A DNA stretch of 64,000 bases from NCBI GenBank assembly GCA_964017195.1, contig OZ024890.1, positions 23,931,201-23,995,200 on the forward strand, written 5' to 3'. Within the stretch, counting starts at the first letter, position 1. Each line of letters opens with the position of its first letter. The position numbers were made by a program, and so were the translations under genes. Of this stretch, positions 1 to 11,084 are shown in pieces. The notes beneath the pieces were generated by a model. That model was not told where the DNA came from. It was given only the letters and a program-made list of their open reading frames with translations, and did not search any database. The DNA comes from Siderastrea radians (Eukaryota; Cnidaria; Anthozoa; Scleractinia; Rhizangiidae).

Positions 1-170
1 AATAAAAAAAACATATTCGAAAGGACCAGCGTTACCATTTCACTGAAGGAACAAAATAAAAATTAAAATTCGAACGGACCAGCGTTATCATTCCACGCGG
101 TAAGGACTGGGGCTTGGCTGGCTTTTTCAAGATGGCGGCCGTGTTGTGATTTCAGCCGTGGATATCGCTA
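1..170 (+). repeat. Left terminal inverted repeat
   Basis: Pairs with 5242-5425. It contains two tandem copies of a ~55-base unit (about 1-50 and 51-100), each with the core GGACCAGCGTTA followed by a CATT-type tail. The inner half includes the CAAGATGGCGGCC string typical of animal core promoters (YY1-type). The integrase ATG at 191 follows directly, so the TIR probably supplies the promoter. Confidence 0.85.
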
Positions 171-770
171 TTTCTGTAACGCAGTAAAGTATGGCCTCGA
201 GGAGTGAATGGAAAGAGGATAATCAGTTGGAACACGACTTAAGAAAGTACGTCAGTCAAAATTTAAAAAGGTCAGAGATTCTTGACTTTGTTCAGAGAGA
301 TTTTTCTGAATATACTTGGAGTACAGCAACCCTTGACCGACGACTTCGCCACTTCGGTATATATTATATAAATTATGATATCCCAGTTGAAGCTGTGTCA
401 GATGCTGTCCAGAAAGAGTTGGAGGGGCCTGGAAAATTGTTAGGCTACAGAGCAATGAATCAGAAGCTGAGAACAGAGCATAACGTACAGGTACCACGCC
501 ATCTTGTTTACAACGTGATGGCTGAATTGGATCCCGAAGGGCTCGAGGCCAGAAACCTTCAACAAAAAAAGAAAAAAAAAAAGGGTCACTTCACGTCTGA
601 CGGACCGTTGTGGGTGGTTTCCTTAGATGGCCACGACAAACTATGTGGTTATCAAAACTCCACATTTCCACTGGGTGTGTACGGCTGTATTGACACATTT
701 GCTCGCAAAATCCTCTTTTTGTTTGTATGCTACTCAAATTCGAACCCTTTAGTCATAGGCAAGATGTACA

Positions 771-1925
771 GACGCTTTGCTAGCTATTCAGCACACTGTA
801 TACAGCTACTTAGATCAACCTGACTGCAAAGCTGTACGTCTTTTTACTATGGATTTTAGTAAGGCTTTTGACTCTGTCAAACACTCCTTACTACATGAAA
901 AACTGAAAAACCTTCCACTGAACCCCTATGTTATCAATCTCTATCTGGATTTTGTAAAACACAGGCAACAAAGAGTCGTCCGTCCACAATACATTTTCAG
1001 GGCTTTGGAAAGAGGTCAATCAAGGCACTACTCAGGGTAGTGTCAGCGGCCCCTACCTATTCAATATTTTTCTAAATGACCTCGAGATTAAAAATGGCTC
1101 TACAGCTTGTTTGTATAAATATGCGGACGACTCCACCATTATTGCACCGGTGTGGAGGGATATAGACTGTTCAAACGAGTTAGTAATGCAGTTCTTAGAA
1201 TGGTCAAAAAACAACTGTATGACCTGTAATCCTAGTAAATGTAAAGAACTTGCCTTTGTGAAAAAAGGCAATGCACAAATCTTTGAGAGAGTAGCTGGAA
1301 TACCTCAGGTTAAGGAACTTGTTCTGCTGGGTGTTACTTTCCAGTCTGACACCCGATTTAACACTCATGTAAAGAACAAACTCACAAAAGCAAACAAGTC
1401 TCTCCATGTGCTCAGGACGCTTAGAAGAGAGGGGTACAATCAATCAGAAATTGACTACCTTTTCAATTCTATTGTACTACCAAATATCTCATACGGGCTT
1501 GCGGTGTACGGAGCCGCTAAAGCTGAACTAACAACGATCCAGTGTTTTTTGGATAGGTGTAAGAAGCGTAGGTACATCTCACATAGCATAGATATCCAAG
1601 ATCTTTTAGAAAAACAAGGTAAGAAAATATGCACTAAAGTTATGGGCTTAGAGGGTCACCCGCTGTATAACATGTTGCCGGAGGTTAAGTACACCAAATA
1701 CGAGCTTAGAAGAAAGTCGGCTGTGAAACCTAAAATAAACACGAAGCGCTTCATGAGCTCTTTTATTAACCGCCTTACTTTTAAATACAAATTAGCTGAT
1801 TTATTTCATTAGAATAATAGTCTTAGTTCATGTAATGTAGCTTGCTTTTTACCATCAATTTTTGTGACATAGGATATGTGTATATCTTATGAAATAAAGA
1901 CTTATTATTATTTATTATTATTTAT
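771..1925 (+). mobile_element. 5'-truncated LINE inserted in the integrase gene
   Basis: Reverse-transcriptase coding sequence starts abruptly at about 771 in mid-domain and runs to a stop near 1812. A short 3' UTR follows, with an AATAAA at about 1893 and a (TTA)n tail ending near 1925, after which integrase coding resumes. Abrupt 5' truncation plus a simple-repeat tail is the mark of target-primed reverse transcription. The 3' tail type and RT sequence suggest a CR1/L2/Rex-like clade; the clade is inference. Confidence 0.85.
777..1812 (+). pseudogene. Non-LTR reverse transcriptase fragment
   Basis: C-terminal half of a LINE polymerase. Seen in order: [14 protein letters not shown] (RT block with catalytic Asp, about 845-885), [14 protein letters not shown] (about 1025-1065), the catalytic YADDSTI motif (about 1120-1140), then thumb and C-terminal sequence to the stop at 1812. 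A frameshift lies near 985-995: the first block is in one frame, and the GTTQGS and YADD blocks share another. The N-terminal endonuclease and the first RT blocks are missing. The copy is a dead truncated insert. Confidence 0.9.
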
Positions 1926-2548
1926 TTGAATCAGTGATGCTGCCAAGAAATCTGCGAGTTGATAGAGGAACAGAAACTGGGAAAATGGCCACAATTCACG
2001 TATTCCTTTTAAACCGGCATGGGATTATGGATGATCCCACTGATTCCATTATTTACGGTCCCTCGACAAGCAGCAAAATAGAGCGATGGTGGCGTGAATT
2101 ACACGAAAGATTAGAGAAGTTTTTTAAAGAACAACTGACAGCACTTTTAAGAGGAAGAGAATATGACCCACATGTGGCACTTGACAGACAACTGCTTGCT
2201 TATGTCTTCAGACCAATTGTCCAGCGGGAGTGTGACATATTTGTCAACTACTGGAATTTTCATAGAATTCGAGGGCAAGATAAACTAGAAATTCCAGCTG
2301 GGGTACCAGATCACATGTTTTCTTTCCCGGAGCAATATGGGGGCACCAATATGGGGATCCCATTGAGCAAGGATGAATTAAAAGAGGTTGCTGATATATC
2401 TGGTGTCATGGATGAAGATGTGTTGGATTTTATTGACCCAAGAGTGAAGAGGGAATGTTTGCAACTCCTTTCAAATCCAGAAAGAGTGGAATTAAAGAAT
2501 GCTATTGAAGCATTTCGGTTTCTTAAGAGGAGTATTACATCTCCTTAG

Positions 2549-4288
2549 GATACTGGATAAAATCAACATATGTATTTTTAATACAATCAGAACAGCTGAG
2601 TTCTTGTTGAATGTTTATTTCCTGACAGTTGAACTTGGGCAAAATGTTTATCATCCATAAGGCCAACCTGAGTATTGTTTGCAACTAGGCCCATTTTTGA
2701 GTACACAAAATCATACACACAAGCGAACAAGGCTGGCAAGGCTGATTAGCATGAATATAAAAGATTAATTAAATGCCTGCCATTCATGCATTTGGTCTAG
2801 AAATTAGAGGTATAAAATGGTTCTGTGGATCATAATCCCCAAGAAGAGAGGTCCTTTACCTATCAGTTTTTACTTTGTTTCCATGGTAACAATGTTAGCT
2901 GCATGGGGGCATGGGACCATAGTGCCCCCAAGATATGTAAGTCAATGGGGCAACAAGTGACCTGTATGGGGGCACTTCATGCCAAACTGATAACTTTTAT
3001 TAACAACTTTCATTAAACTATTTAAATTTCAAACAATGTTGGTGCTTTATGAAGTTCACAGCAGTGCAGCGGCTCTGCTCTACACAGTTCATAGCAGTTA
3101 AAATTTCAACAATAAATGTCCAAAAATGCAGGTGCTCTGCACAGTTCAGAGCAGTTTAAATTTTAAACAATGAATGTCCAAAAATGCAGGTGCTTTATAC
3201 AGTAGATAACAGCATAGAGCTGACTAATGGTAACTGTGAGCGAGTCCACAAAGTCATAATAGAAGAATCTGTGATACTTGTAAATAACATTTTTAGATGT
3301 GCAAAGAATTAATGCTGAACTTAGTCACTTAAATACAGCCTAGTAACACATAGAGCTAAAGGTAATAAATACAGCCTAGTAACAAATACAAGTGAAGGTA
3401 AGGCTTTACTGACCAAAGTAGAAGGTTCAATGTGTCATATGCTTATTAAACCCAACAGTTCATTCGGAGAAGGGTGGAAGGGAGGGAAATAGCTTTAAAC
3501 AAGGCTAAAAAAATTGAGGCTTTGAGCCCAAAAGTATATCAACCAGTTATTTTACTGTGCTGTCCACATGTGAAAGGATGTGTGCTATTGGTCAGTGTAT
3601 GGAATAATAATAAATACATGCCATGTTTTGCCACGGACATTGTATGATCTATGACCCTTGATCATCGTAAGGGGATTTCCCGGATAGCATGTGACACATT
3701 GCCCATGTGTGTCCTGGTTGAGGCATTAACTTAAATTTATGAATTGGCTTGTAAATAGGATGACTCATCCTCTGCATTGTTCCAAATTATAATGACCCAT
3801 ATAAAAATGATGGGGGTGCTCATCAGAAATTTTCAAAGAACACTCTAAAAAGTAAGTTTTAAACAACATGAGACATTCTGTCACGTTTTTTTTTCGGCTC
3901 AGTACCCTAAAAGGTGCTGCAATAATTCCAACCATCATCATTTTAGATTTCAGCAACTCAAAACCAGTCTACAAAATTTGACCCCAATGATTCCCCCCCC
4001 CCCTCTCCTGAGTACTTGATGTGTTGGCCATACATTTCCTTAAAATCAAAACTGAAGCAAAAATTGTAAAGTAAACACAAAATCATGTATTTTAAGACAT
4101 AGCACCACTTGTTGAATGTTTTGTAATCAGATTGTCGAGAAACAAAGATTTCATGCAGTAATGCAAACAACAACAGTGTTTTGTCATTAAACACAGATCT
4201 TTACGGCAACGAGGGGAAATATCAAAATAGATGTTTGTATTTTAGCATAAACTTCAAGGGAAGCACAGCATAGAATCCTCACGATTTT
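2549..4288. other. Non-coding middle of the kinase-bearing transposon
   Basis: No convincing gene. It holds degenerate short tandem duplications. One unit of roughly 65 bases, with the core AAAATGCAGGTGCT and CAGTTCANAGCAGTT, occurs about three times at 3020-3200. A ~32-base unit beginning AATACAGCCTAGTAACA is duplicated at about 3333-3395. A G-rich pair around GGGGGCATGGG lies near 2905-2975. The segment separates the 3' ends of the convergent integrase and kinase genes and presumably holds both polyadenylation regions. Confidence 0.6.
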
Positions 4289-5219
4289 TTAGTATTCATC
4301 TTCGATACCCATCGTATCACAATACCTATTACATTGATGCTGCTTTCTAAACTCATCGATGGTAACTTGGGATAGGTTTCCTGCACAAAAATAGTATTCA
4401 TCCGCGTTTTCCGTTGTTAATTCAGTGGTTGCAATTTCGGGATCATACAATTGAAACATGGATCCTTGAAGATCAACCAGCATCATCTTCCGCTTTGTAA
4501 AGACATAGCTATAATGTACAAGACATTGTGCTTTGGCAAAGACTTCGTCACACGCTTCCACTGGTGACGTTAAGCAAGCCCCGTTGTTGTTGACATATTT
4601 TCGGAATTCGCCAGGTACAAACTCTTCCAGTGTTACTGGAATGTCATCCAAAACCGAGTAAAATACCTTTCCATACTGGAAGGAATCCCCGAATTCTGCA
4701 GGTACTTTGGATGAAAATCTCTGAGTTATGTTCCTGGCTACTGCATGCATCTGGACCTGTTTGCGAGTGTGATCTTCCACGGTCGATTTCAAGACTTCCT
4801 TGATTGTTGTAATCGACGTCGGCGTGTATTTCTTAACAACCCAGTCGCCCAAATGGAGATGGTCGTTGCAGGTGGCTTTAGAAGCATCCCTGAATGCCCT
4901 GCTCGAGAATGGTTCGTCTTCTATCATGAAATCCAGCGTAGCAACGTTCATCCATTTACACTTCTCAACATCAAAGTTCCAGCTGTAATGCAGTAGTCTT
5001 GGGCGGTTTTACCAACTTTCCAGCTCTTAAGAGGTGGGCGATTGATACTGATTTTGGATAGACTGTATTTGGATACACTATATTTCCACTTGCACGCTTG
5101 GATGGCGCAACTGGGGCTGATCTCGCGCGCTCTGGAGGCTGCTCAAATCTTTCAACTACTTGGGGACGAAAGATGCGTTCGGCATTCTCATTAGGTGGAA
5201 GAAATCGGATGAAGTACAC
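4289..5219 (-). pseudogene. Alpha-kinase (MHCK/EF2K type) domain carried by the transposon
   Basis: Alpha-kinases are atypical Ser/Thr kinases, such as myosin-heavy-chain and EF2 kinases. The 220-residue frame at 4951-4289 shows most of the domain in order: phosphate-binding Lys in WVVKKY (residues 37-42), LEEFVPGEFRKYVNNNG (108-124), the metal/catalytic Asp in MLVDLQG (157-163), YDPEI (169-173), a weakened glycine motif GNLSQ (191-195), and the zinc-site string HQCNRYC (205-211) at the very C-terminus. An 82-residue frame (5219-4971, basic and Pro-rich) lies directly upstream in a different frame; kinase-frame coding extends a few codons above its first ATG, so a one-base shift near 4975-5000 separates them. 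It may be a mutation, an assembly error or a frameshift site. The domain itself has no internal stop. It sits just inside the right TIR. Confidence 0.85.
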
Positions 5220-5241
5220 TTCGCGACCTTTAATAGACCTT

Positions 5242-5425
5242 TAGCGATATCCACGGCTGAAATCACAACACGGCCGCCATCTTGAAAAAGCCAGCCAAGC
5301 CCCAGTCCTTACCGCGTGGAATGATAACGCTGGTCCGTTCGAATTTTTAATTTTTATTTTCTTCCTTCAGTGAAATGGTAACGCTGGTCCTTTCGAATAT
5401 ATATATTTTTTATTTTGTTCCTTCG
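5242..5425 (-). repeat. Right terminal inverted repeat
   Basis: Reverse complement of 1-170, with the same two ~55-base subunits. The kinase-side frame starts 23 bases inside it, mirroring the integrase on the other side. Confidence 0.85.
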
Positions 5426-5599
5426 GATTATATTTTCTATTTTTATTCATCAACAGTTTTAACATTAATCTTTAAAAATATATGTATTTCATGATTGTCT
5501 TTTGATCTGAAAATGATAACACTGCTTAATATGACTTTGCAAATGCATTTAAAATAACAAATGAAATAAAAACTCCGTTTTGGTTCTAAATTACACTTG

Positions 5600-6080
5600 A
5601 AATTAAATAATTAACTTAAAATGAAATTTATTATAAAAGCGATACATCACATTTCGTGGCGTAAAATGGAGTGATAATGATGGGCTACCATAGATGAGAC
5701 CTAAAATAGTGTGGGAAAGCCAGTTAATCCAAACATAATACATATTTGGATTTCCTACGGGGAGAGGGATTGCAAAACCGTTCATTGGTGATGTTATGTG
5801 GTTGCTAAATGCTAGCACGTTACTTGATGATTTCGGCGCGCAAGATTGAAAAAACGAACGCACGAGACAATTCAGTTGATAGGAGAATGGGTCAGTGACA
5901 GATAATAGGGATTTCAAGGGCCTTTACGAAAATGGCGAGGAAAGTACATAACTTCTGTGCCCTGTAAGTCATTTTAATAGTTTTTTCGCTTCGTTTGATA
6001 ATTTGCAAATCCATCCTTAATTAAGGGGCGTTTCTGTTGTGAGGACGAAGTTGTTGCCCAGCTTTCTGCCGTATTGACTG
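5600..6080. repeat. Dispersed repeat, copy 1 (homologous to 11726-12100)
   Basis: Aligns by eye, with about a quarter of positions changed, to 11726-12100; shared blocks include ATAATNCATATTTGGATTT-like and AAGGGGCGTTTCT-like strings. The frame at 5917-5603 (-) has no partner in the other copy, so I do not call it a gene. It probably marks the left part of the tandem duplication described at 7890-10710. Confidence 0.6.
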
Positions 6081-6088
6081 GCCATTTA

Positions 6089-6277
6089 CGGTGGAACCCC
6101 GATAAAGCAAAGAGCCAAGGGACTGGCAAAATGTGTTCGTTGGAACAGGGGTTCGTTATATCGGGGGTTCGTTTTATTGGGGTTCTTCTTTACACATTTA
6201 ACTATTACTGGGCTGGAGAATACCGTTCGTTATACCGGGGTCTTCGTTATGGGGTTCGGTATATCGGGGTTTCACCG
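6089..6277. mobile_element. 189-bp MITE, TA target-site duplication
   Basis: Terminal inverted repeat CGGTGGAACCCCGATA at the left and its near complement at the right, flanked by TA on both sides (6087-6088, 6278-6279), as for Tc1/mariner-type elements. The interior is rich in CGTTATA-type strings. A second member lies at 15392-15557. Non-coding. Confidence 0.8.
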
Positions 6278-6409
6278 TACATGGGGAAACCGGTTGGTTC
6301 AAGATTTGCGAAAATGGTACTGTTTGCAAGGTCTGGAACTAGTTGGATTAGCGCCGCCCCGGAACTGAGCACAATTTTCCATTCGTATACTCCGGTTGGG
6401 GATCCGCTG

Positions 6410-7756
6410 TAACCTGCGATCAGGCTCTATTTTCGTTTCGCTCGGTGAAACATTCAGGCGGGACAGGCGAAACGAAAATAAGAGCCTGATACAATTCTTC
6501 TACGGAACGCCTGCCGCCCACTTTTTTGATTGATTGACATTCAACAAATCAACCAATCAAAATTTCTTCTGCTTGCACGATCCTCGGTATGCAAATTTCC
6601 AATAACGGCAATTCGCAAAAAGTCACGCAAATGTCGGCAAAATAAGAAAATCATAGGCTACGATGTATCTTCTAGGCACAAGCACTCAAATTTACACGAT
6701 TGCTAACTTGAAGGTTCCGGTATTGTGCATGGTTACTCTGTCTGAGCTGAAACTGAATGAAAATTCAAAACACGACGAGGTTGTCATGTACCAAAATATG
6801 CTGCATGCTTGAATCCTTTCCCATTTCAGGTGGTATCCGGAAATATTCTCTTCGCATTTGTCACCGATTTTCTGCGTAAAAAACCTTGGGCAATTAAGAG
6901 AAATACCTTCAGTTTCATTCTTTAGAATAAAGATATAAATAAAACCGTTTATAAACAAAGGAGTATGTTGTAATTTAATTTAGTTCCAGAAGTGATAAAT
7001 ATTTGAGATCAGCAGCGAATTTTATCTCTAAACAGCAGCGAATTTTGAAACGAAGAACATTTATTATAAAACTAGTCAGATCCTTTGATGTCAATGTCAG
7101 AGATCAATAAAACGACAGAAGTATGAATAAACTGAAAATCGTTATTGCGACTTGATTGCGGCTCTCGCCAAACATCAGTTTACCGTTAAGTTTATAATTA
7201 CCGAATTATCGGTTGACTTGTTGATCATTCTTGGCGAAATATACTTGATCGTCTGCTATTCGTTTTGTTTCGTAAAACGCGGAAACAACCACTACTCTGT
7301 TCATGTTATCAATACTAGCTGAAAGCCGTCAAATGCAAATTCCGAGACACGATGCCATAAAACGGAATAAATACTTCACTGTTGCTGTACTTCTCTGCTC
7401 CAGGTGAGAGACAGCTTGCGTCAAACCGAACGCCATTCTCAGGAGAGAAAGAATGGTGGCAATTCTCCTAGAACGACGAGAATTTATTAGAGCAACACAT
7501 TTTACTTCGGCAGACTTCTTCCTTGGTTGTTCCTTGGCGACGGCGGTCAAATCGAAATTGTGAGCGAGTCTCCTAGACAATTTACTTCCGTTGACAGCTC
7601 TATCGTTAAAGGGCCAATCAGGTTGCGAGATTCCCGCGGCCAAAATTTGGCCGCCGACACGAACTCCTGTGAGAGATTGTATCAGGCCCTATTTTAGCGA
7701 GCGACCAACGTAAGAGAATATGAGAGCGATGCTAAAATCGGCCTGATCGCAGGTTA
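6410..7756. mobile_element. Mutator-like fold-back element, 1.35 kb
   Basis: Ends in perfect 16-base inverted repeats (TAACCTGCGATCAGGC at 6410 and its complement at 7741-7756), flanked by a 9-base near-direct repeat (gatccgctg at 6401, gatccggtg at 7757; 8 of 9). Each end also folds on itself: 6420-6490 and 7685-7750 are local inverted repeats. A 9-base duplication points to the Mutator superfamily. The frames inside (7643-7329 and 6958-6692, -) match no transposase I know, so it is probably non-autonomous. Confidence 0.75.
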
Positions 7757-7889
7757 GATCCGGTGGGGCAAATTAAAATAGCCCCACCACCAATATTGGA
7801 CAACATTAGAATCCAAATTTTCGGACTTTTGTGAAATGTGGACTGAACGTGTTTCGTTCCCAGGCGGGTGACTTTCATGCAAGCATGTG

Positions 7890-10710
7890 ATCCACCTTGT
7901 CCCGGGAACAAGGTTGCCGAAACACGTGCATGACACGTGAAATCGAAGGTGCTTCAGTATTTCGCAGAATTTCTGGCGTTAGTAGTAACCTTTATTAACG
8001 TAGTCAGAATACACTTAGCTCATTACATTTTGTAAGTATATCGCTACCTTTCATGCATTGCTACAAACAGAAATGCGTAAAAGAAAAACAAAGCGCTAAG
8101 ATACAATATAAAAATCTGAAAATATGTACAACAAAACTATGTACGGATAAAACAATAAAACTATGTACACATTATTGTTACTGTGTGACGTCAATTTTTT
8201 CCAAGCGTCTTTTAAAGCTACTGAGTTTAGTTTCAAATCATTTCTTTTATTCCAACGATTTGCTGGATTAATTTCTTAACCAAACAGACCCCGACTGCGA
8301 TGGATTTAATCTAGACCGGTACTTAACTGATACGTCATGCCAAAATGTAATCTAATTTTCCTAATTTCCCGTCCAGGGAATAAACGACAGAGTTCCGTTT
8401 TGGCAGACTGATTTATAGCTGCATCTGACCCGGTAAAACTTACAACATGTTATGGGTTTTCTGTTATAATTTAAAGTTCTCTTTGGCTGAATGCCATTGA
8501 AAATTCATCTTTTCAGCAATCCCTGCTCACTCAATCCCAGCGACCTTTTTCAACTTTTGAATGCGTGGCGACTTTACAGTGTCACCTTTTAAAAGTTGAC
8601 AGAGTGTTGCTCAGTCAGTTACGTTGTTTATTTCCAGTTGTCTCATGTGAAAAGTTTCTATGTTAACACTTTCAGGAGGTCGGATTCAACGAAAGATGGT
8701 TCAGTTTACAATTTTCCCAGCCGCCCCAAATACAGTCAACCGTAAACTGAACATGGCAAATTACACTTAGCAAAAATGTAATACTTGTTAACATAAGCGA
8801 AAAACTAACAGGGCCGTTTCATTGCTTGGGTTTGCCTGAGATGAAAATTGTTTACGAGTAAAGGCAAATTTGAACTAGAGCCCTATGAAAATTACCCGAA
8901 CTACTACTACACATTCCAATTAAAATTACCACTTGTCTCCCTACATAAGCGAAGATCAAACAGGGCTTTCACTGCTAGGGTTTGCCTGAAATGTAGGACT
9001 GATCTACAGTCATGGCTAGGGACAAGTGACCCTTGTTACGAAAGTAAGTGAAAGCCGGTGTGGCTAAAGACGGCATTAGGCCCGAGTTATACGCCCGGGG
9101 GGACTCCCATATGAAACTGACGGGGATGCTCGTCGTCTCGCTTAGGGGTGTAAATTGCAGATTTTGGTCTCGCTTAGGGTTTTCAGGAAGGAAAGCCAAA
9201 ATTTTTACCCATACAGGTATCGCTTAGGGTTGTGCGTAAAGAAATATCTTTATGAAAAAACCAAACGCCTTCAATCTTGAGCGCCAGTCTTTAGCGCAAT
9301 TAAAATCACTGTAGCTCTTATTTGGTTGTCTGTTTTAGCATGGTATCCTTTAGGGGTCAAATAACGCCTGAGCCACGCCCAGATTGGTCTCCTTTAGGGG
9401 TTTAATTCTAATTTTCCGACGAGCATCCCCGTCAGTTTCATATGGGAGTCCCCCACCCCCCGGGGTTATACGTCGCGTTTCAGTGGCGTCGACTGTAATC
9501 GAACCGCCAGTAAACTCGAGAAAACCGCAGTATATCACCTACACAACAATTCTGCTTTCAAGCCGAGTTAAGTGTAATATTTGTTTTTTTTTCTGATCTT
9601 GGACTGATTTATTGCAACTTTAGCCGTTTTTTGCCAAATGAATTACATTCGACGCGACTGAAATGCGAGATTTCTCAATATTAATTAGCTGGCGCCTAGC
9701 TTTCTGTGGAGGAAAATGCGTGGAAGACCTGTGGAACAAGCTGAACAAGAAGCAACTTTCACGCCTCGCGCTCGATCGTTTTACCGTGCACCAAAACCGT
9801 GCACGGGGCGTCACATACGGCAAGCTAACTCGTTACCTTAGAGTGCTAGTGTCTGAGGTTTCGCTTTTAATCCTATAGTACAAAATTTCATTTCGATGCT
9901 TTTGATTAGCACAACAAAATGACGCTTTTATTTGTGTTCCAATGCGAGATTTTACCGAAGTGGAGACCGTGATAAGGAAAAAATCCTCTTAAGGGGCATG
10001 GTCTGGCTGTATATACGTAAGGGTCATTTGTCGCGTGCTTTTCATTATTCCGTCGATTAACAGCCCACTGTTAATCGCATGATTTCTACGCCTAAAACAA
10101 CATTGGTTTTGTTTTCGTCTTACATGAGGACCTTGTTAGTAGACTAACGAAAAACAACTGAATACCTGTATGTATTTTGTCTATTTTGTTTTTTATTAGT
10201 CCTTGAAGGTCACTCTTTCATCCAAGTAACATAACTTAGCTACCGCCTCCTGTTTTTAACCAGGGACAAAAAGTTTGCAACATAGAATGCTGTCACTAAA
10301 TGAACGTGATTTCTCCAAGTTTGTTGTTCCGCTTAGAGAAGTTTCTCACGCTGGAAACGATCTAGAGTGAAACTGATGTTTAATTAGAGAGCTCGTTGAG
10401 TATAAGGATCTCGGAAACCAGATCCCTTAAGCTTCCTCCCTTCTCATGCAGATTTGCCGTTTGTTGACAAAATTCCAAACAGGCAAAAGATAAACTAGAC
10501 GGAAAATTCAGATAGTCAGTCAGTATTATTCCAGATGGTCGTTAAAATGAGTTTATCTGTTTGCCTTGCGTGTTTGATACTAGTAACAGCCCCGTAAAAG
10601 ACCCGGCAGTGATCCTGTCATAATTTGATAAATAATGAACTGAATAAATTACACTTCGTGCTCTTGGAATTTAAATCATATAGTATAAGGCCTTTATCAA
10701 AATCTGGGTG
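7890..10710. repeat. Segmental duplication, copy A
   Basis: Collinear with 12870-16080 over its whole length, by eye 75-85% alike. Shared anchors include ACGTGCATGACACGTGAAAT (start), GGACCGGTACTTAACTGATA, GACGCGACTGAAATGCGAGA and a matching right end near 10700. No open frame is conserved between the copies, so it is non-coding. It contains an inserted element (9094-9464) that copy B lacks. Confidence 0.8.
9094..9464. mobile_element. 371-bp MITE with 8-bp target-site duplication (hAT-like)
   Basis: Inverted ends CCCGGGGGGACTCCCATATG at the left and the complement, with a few extra Cs, at the right; a perfect 8-base direct repeat gttatacg flanks it (9086-9093, 9465-9472). The duplicated copy B has a single related site (near 14765) without the insert, which acts as a natural empty site. 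The interior has repeated CGCTTAGGG / CTTTAGGGG blocks and no gene. Confidence 0.85.
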
Positions 10711-11084
10711 TTGAATCAAACTTTGTTTTGCGAATGCTTGATGGCAATCAAACTTTGTTTAACACAATTCAACATCATTCAACATCCTTCAGAATCATTT
10801 AACTTCTTCAACAGGGTGCCCAAACGCGTTTAACTAGAGGAATTCAACAATGTTGAACGTGTGTTAAATAGAAATGTTGAATTTCTTATACATAAATGAT
10901 TTTAAATAAAGTTAAAAGGTAGCATCTTTGTTTGGATAAATAAACTCTCAAGTCACGACGAGTTCAGTTCCGCTTTAGTGTCTATACGTTGTCTTTCCAA
11001 TTTAGACGTTGTCTTTTCGCAATTTAGACGTCGGTAAACCTTAATATTGGCGGTCTGCAAACATTTTCCCCCTTTAGACAAACC
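10711..11084. other. Spacer between duplication copies
   Basis: No gene. 10740-10890 is rich in TTCAAC and GTTGAA strings in inverted orientation, as in a worn small inverted-repeat element; the rest is featureless. Confidence 0.5.

Larger units (their letters stand above)
191..2548 (+). pseudogene. Integrase/transposase (IS3EU-like, rve fold), split by a LINE insertion
   Basis: The catalytic protein of the surrounding transposon, expected to cut and join DNA ends in the nucleus. It reads 191 to about 770, is interrupted, and resumes in the same frame at about 1926-2548. The N-terminal part has a basic helix-turn-helix region with the IS3 OrfB-like string GYRAMNQKLR (residues 85-94). The first catalytic Asp is in VSLDGHDKL (Asp146). 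After the insertion come the second Asp (RVDRGTETG, near 1970) and the catalytic Glu in SSKIERWWRELHE (near 2080), so the DDE triad is complete once the LINE is ignored. There is a Lys run near residues 126-131. The copy cannot make a continuous enzyme without removing the LINE. The start is the first ATG after the TIR. Confidence 0.85.
1..5425. mobile_element. DNA transposon with ~170-bp TIRs carrying integrase and alpha-kinase
   Basis: The first ~170 bases reappear as reverse complement at about 5242-5412, so the segment is bounded by long, nearly identical terminal inverted repeats. The left tip is cut by the window edge: the right repeat continues about 10 bases further, to near 5425. Inside, an integrase gene begins 21 bases after the left TIR on the + strand and an alpha-kinase reading frame begins 23 bases after the right TIR on the - strand; the two converge on a non-coding middle (2549-4288). 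An HTH_21-like N-terminus plus an rve-type DDE core in a TIR element resembles the eukaryotic IS3EU group; Ginger is the alternative. The family name is inference; the TIR architecture is seen directly. Confidence 0.85.
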
